Positions 13,930-16,002 of a stretch of DNA of 16,002 nt are shown one piece after another (the first letter of the stretch is position 1; every line of letters begins with the position of its first letter). Origin of the DNA: Oscillospiraceae bacterium. Its GTDB lineage: Bacteria; Bacillota_A; Clostridia; Oscillospirales; Oscillospiraceae. Both the position numbers and the translations under genes were made by a program. The notes under the pieces are model-generated. The model searched no databases and had not been told where the DNA came from. It was given only the letters and a program-made list of their open reading frames with translations. The DNA lies in the NCBI GenBank assembly GCA_015068175.1, contig SVLA01000034.1, positions 1 through 16,002 of the forward strand, given 5' to 3'.

Positions 13930-15996
13930 TTATTCGATTTCCCAAGACCATCGGCTGCAGGTGGTTTCTCCCGCAAAGCAGATCCTGGCGTTGCGAACGT
14001 TCTTCTCCAGAAGTTCTTTGGGGTATCCGTAAAGGATCGGCGCCTCATCGGCCCAATCCGTGTTCACGGTGAAGGAAAGTTTCCCGTCCTTCGCACAGAT
14101 CCGGTCACCGCTGATCAGCCGCAGCCAGGCGCCTGCCGGCGCATCCATCTCCACACGGATGGCCCGATCCCGGTCCAGACTGCGCAAATAGGCATGGTCG
14201 CCGAAATACATGGCCCCAAACCCATCCTGCAGAATTTCCGCCGCCACCGGCGTCCGCTTTGTGCCCGACACCCGACCGGTGATCCGGGTCTCCCCTGCCT
14301 CCAGGGATCCCAGATCCACAAACAGATGGAGATTTCCCGTGAAGGGATCCCGGATCTTCCGGAAGGTCAGATCTTCCTTGTCAAACACCATCACCGCATC
14401 TGCTTCATACGGCACATCGAAAACGCCGGTCACCATCCGCTCCTTGGGACTGCCGCTTTGGATGCGGATCTGCAACTCATCTTCCTGCCAAAGGGTTTGG
14501 ATCGTCATATCCTCCGTATATACCTGCTTGGGGCAGCACTCCGAAGGCGCATGCTCATCCGGATTGACCAGGCCGAACACATTCCGCTCCACATCCTCAA
14601 ACAGATCGTTTTCCCAGGGCTTGGTGTAGTCGTAGAAATACATCGGCAGCGCCGAACCACGGCGGACCACCGCCAAATACCGGGGCGTGTCCGCCTCGAT
14701 GCGGTCATCCACTCTTCCGGGCAGGGTGCCGTTATGATAGCCGTAATAAAAATCAGGCTGGAAGAAATATGCTTCCTGCATGGGCATGTTCCGTTTTTTG
14801 TGATAATCCGCCACATCGGCCGCGGAAGTGAACACGATCTTTTCCGTACCTGCTTTTTTCACCATATGGCGGACCGCCGCTTCATTGGTGGCCGTCCAGT
14901 CCATCAGTCCCCGGAAGGACTCCAGGGCCACCGTCACCGTCAGCAGTTGGGTGTTATTCTTCGCGTCGGCAATATACCCGTCAAAAACGTCGTAAAATCT
15001 CTGCACCTGATGATTCAGGACCCGGTGACTCAGATACCGCTCTCCGGGCACCACATTGGTGGGACAGCTATCCAGGGCCATGATGCTGTAATTTCTGTTG
15101 CAGGTGGCGTTGCCCATGGTAAAGCACAGAATATCCCGCTGCGCCCCCGCCCGTCGGAAATCATCGGGGGCCGGATAATAAGGCTGATTGGCCACACCGC
15201 AATGGTTGATCTTCCAACCGCCGTCCATCCAGTTCTGCCAGGCGCACAGGGAAGTCAGACCCTTCACCCCCAGTTCTTCCAGGATCTCCAGGGTATCATG
15301 GCCCGGCGTATAGCTGGCCACCAGTTCCATGGGGCCGCAGCCCAGCAGTTCCATCATCTCCCGCAGTTGCCGGAAACCCCTTTCCTGCACCGCCCGGGGG
15401 ATCTCAAAGAGGCAATCCGTTTCGGACTCCGGAACAAAGGTCTTGCCGTTGATAAATGAAACCAGCCGGTCGCCGTACCGCCGGTTTCCCTGGAGAAAGG
15501 CGGCAAAACCGCGGAGGGTCTCCTCCGGATCCTGGCAGAAGGGCGGCGTGGCCCAGTAGTCCCCCGGCAGATCAAACCGGTGAAGTTCTTCCCCGAAATA
15601 GGGCCTGGTGGCGCCCACCCAGGGGATCACCGCCATGTAGCCTTCATCCAGCACCGCGATCTGCCGGACCTGCTTTTCCTTATTGGCCCAGTATTCCACT
15701 CTCGTATTTCCCGGTACATCCAGCGTCAGCCGGATCTCCGTGAAATAATCCTCCCCCCGCTTTTCAAAATGCAGCGGGATCTGCTCCGGCTGACTGTCCG
15801 GGCAGAAGCAATCGTGGGTCACCGTCAGCGCGGCATTGTCCGAGCCATAGCAAGTCAGCCGGATCAGCACCGTGGCGCCCCGGTCCACCAATCGCTCCGA
15901 GACCGTGATCTCGCCGCCGCGCTCCGGCCCATGATCTTTCAGATAGTTCCGCAGGGCATCCAGGCACCCTTCTCTCCGATCCAGTTCGCTCATCAT
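13930..15996 (-). CDS. Large protein of unrecognised family, probably carbohydrate-active
   Basis: I do not recognise this 688-residue protein. It has no signal peptide in the visible part. The N-terminal 110 residues look like a beta-sandwich (alternating hydrophobic strands). The middle (about 115-460) has an alpha/beta pattern with strongly patterned, Trp/Tyr/His-rich stretches: VIPWVGATRPYFG, ASYTPGHDTLEILEELGVKG (227-246), WQNWMDGGWKINHCGVANQP (253-272), VTVALESF (354-361) and EAYFFQPDFYYGYHNGT (408-424). The P-G-H-D...G pattern recalls NodB-like deacetylases and GH57/38-like barrels, but this is only a resemblance. The last 200 residues again look all-beta. The frame is open through the last 6 bases of the window, so the start (tandem ATGs at 15996 and 15993) is uncertain. 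It converges on the fucoside operon and shares its terminator. A glycoside hydrolase-like role is inferred. Confidence 0.75.
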   Translation of the reverse strand: MMSELDRREGCLDALRNYLKDHGPERGGEITVSERLVDRGATVLIRLTCYGSDNAALTVTHDCFCPDSQPEQIPLHFEKRGEDYFTEIRLTLDVPGNTRVEYWANKEKQVRQIAVLDEGYMAVIPWVGATRPYFGEELHRFDLPGDYWATPPFCQDPEETLRGFAAFLQGNRRYGDRLVSFINGKTFVPESETDCLFEIPRAVQERGFRQLREMMELLGCGPMELVASYTPGHDTLEILEELGVKGLTSLCAWQNWMDGGWKINHCGVANQPYYPAPDDFRRAGAQRDILCFTMGNATCNRNYSIMALDSCPTNVVPGERYLSHRVLNHQVQRFYDVFDGYIADAKNNTQLLTVTVALESFRGLMDWTATNEAAVRHMVKKAGTEKIVFTSAADVADYHKKRNMPMQEAYFFQPDFYYGYHNGTLPGRVDDRIEADTPRYLAVVRRGSALPMYFYDYTKPWENDLFEDVERNVFGLVNPDEHAPSECCPKQVYTEDMTIQTLWQEDELQIRIQSGSPKERMVTGVFDVPYEADAVMVFDKEDLTFRKIRDPFTGNLHLFVDLGSLEAGETRITGRVSGTKRTPVAAEILQDGFGAMYFGDHAYLRSLDRDRAIRVEMDAPAGAWLRLISGDRICAKDGKLSFTVNTDWADEAPILYGYPKELLEKNVRNARICFAGETTCSRWSWEIE

Positions 15997-16002
15997 GGTC
16001 CC

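Noticed and set aside
13906..15459. 517-codon plus-strand open frame opposite the 688-residue gene
   Set aside because: It begins within the terminator hairpin, has a His/Arg/Ile-rich shadow composition and no ribosome binding site. The minus-strand frame has normal protein-like composition and ends neatly at the terminator.

Overview
The window is a carbohydrate-utilisation locus from a GC-rich member of the Clostridia, most likely an uncultured gut or rumen Oscillospirales-type bacterium. This is an inference from the strong AAGGAGG-type ribosome binding sites, the GC-rich coding sequence set against AT-rich promoters, lipoprotein leaders of the MKRVLSLLLAVC type, Pro/Thr/Asp/Glu-rich surface linkers, and the glycoside hydrolase families present. 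No rRNA, tRNA, mobile element, CRISPR array or prophage gene was seen.

Layout: (1) On the minus strand at the left edge is the first 43 codons of a lipoprotein gene, followed by a complete 892-residue lipoprotein with a TP-rich linker, a CBM-like module and a right-handed beta-helix domain of GH141 type. (2) A 191-bp divergent intergenic region holds a good sigma-A-type promoter for the big lipoprotein. (3) On the plus strand, eight genes lie head to tail from 3229 to 13877 with gaps of 16 to 71 bp: GH95 alpha-L-fucosidase, a reduced MDR-type dehydrogenase, a classical zinc MDR dehydrogenase, an amidohydrolase of fuconolactonase type, a NodB/CE4-like deacetylase, GH31 alpha-glucosidase-type enzyme, GH29 alpha-L-fucosidase, and an SGNH/GDSL esterase. 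(4) A perfect 10-bp-stem hairpin at 13896-13920 ends this operon. It is shared with a convergent minus-strand gene (13930-15996) encoding a 688-residue protein of a family I do not recognise.

How the parts may work together (inference): the beta-helix lipoprotein acts at the cell surface on a fucose-containing glycan. None of the operon enzymes has a signal peptide, so oligosaccharides would be imported and then trimmed in the cytoplasm by GH95, GH29 and GH31. The GDSL and NodB-like enzymes would remove acyl groups. The two dehydrogenases plus the amidohydrolase fit the first steps of a non-phosphorylating, oxidative route for the released sugar (L-fucose to fuconolactone to fuconate). The later enzymes of that route (fuconate dehydratase and the following steps), the transporter and the regulator are not in the window. 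The truncated lipoprotein at the left edge could be the transporter's binding protein.
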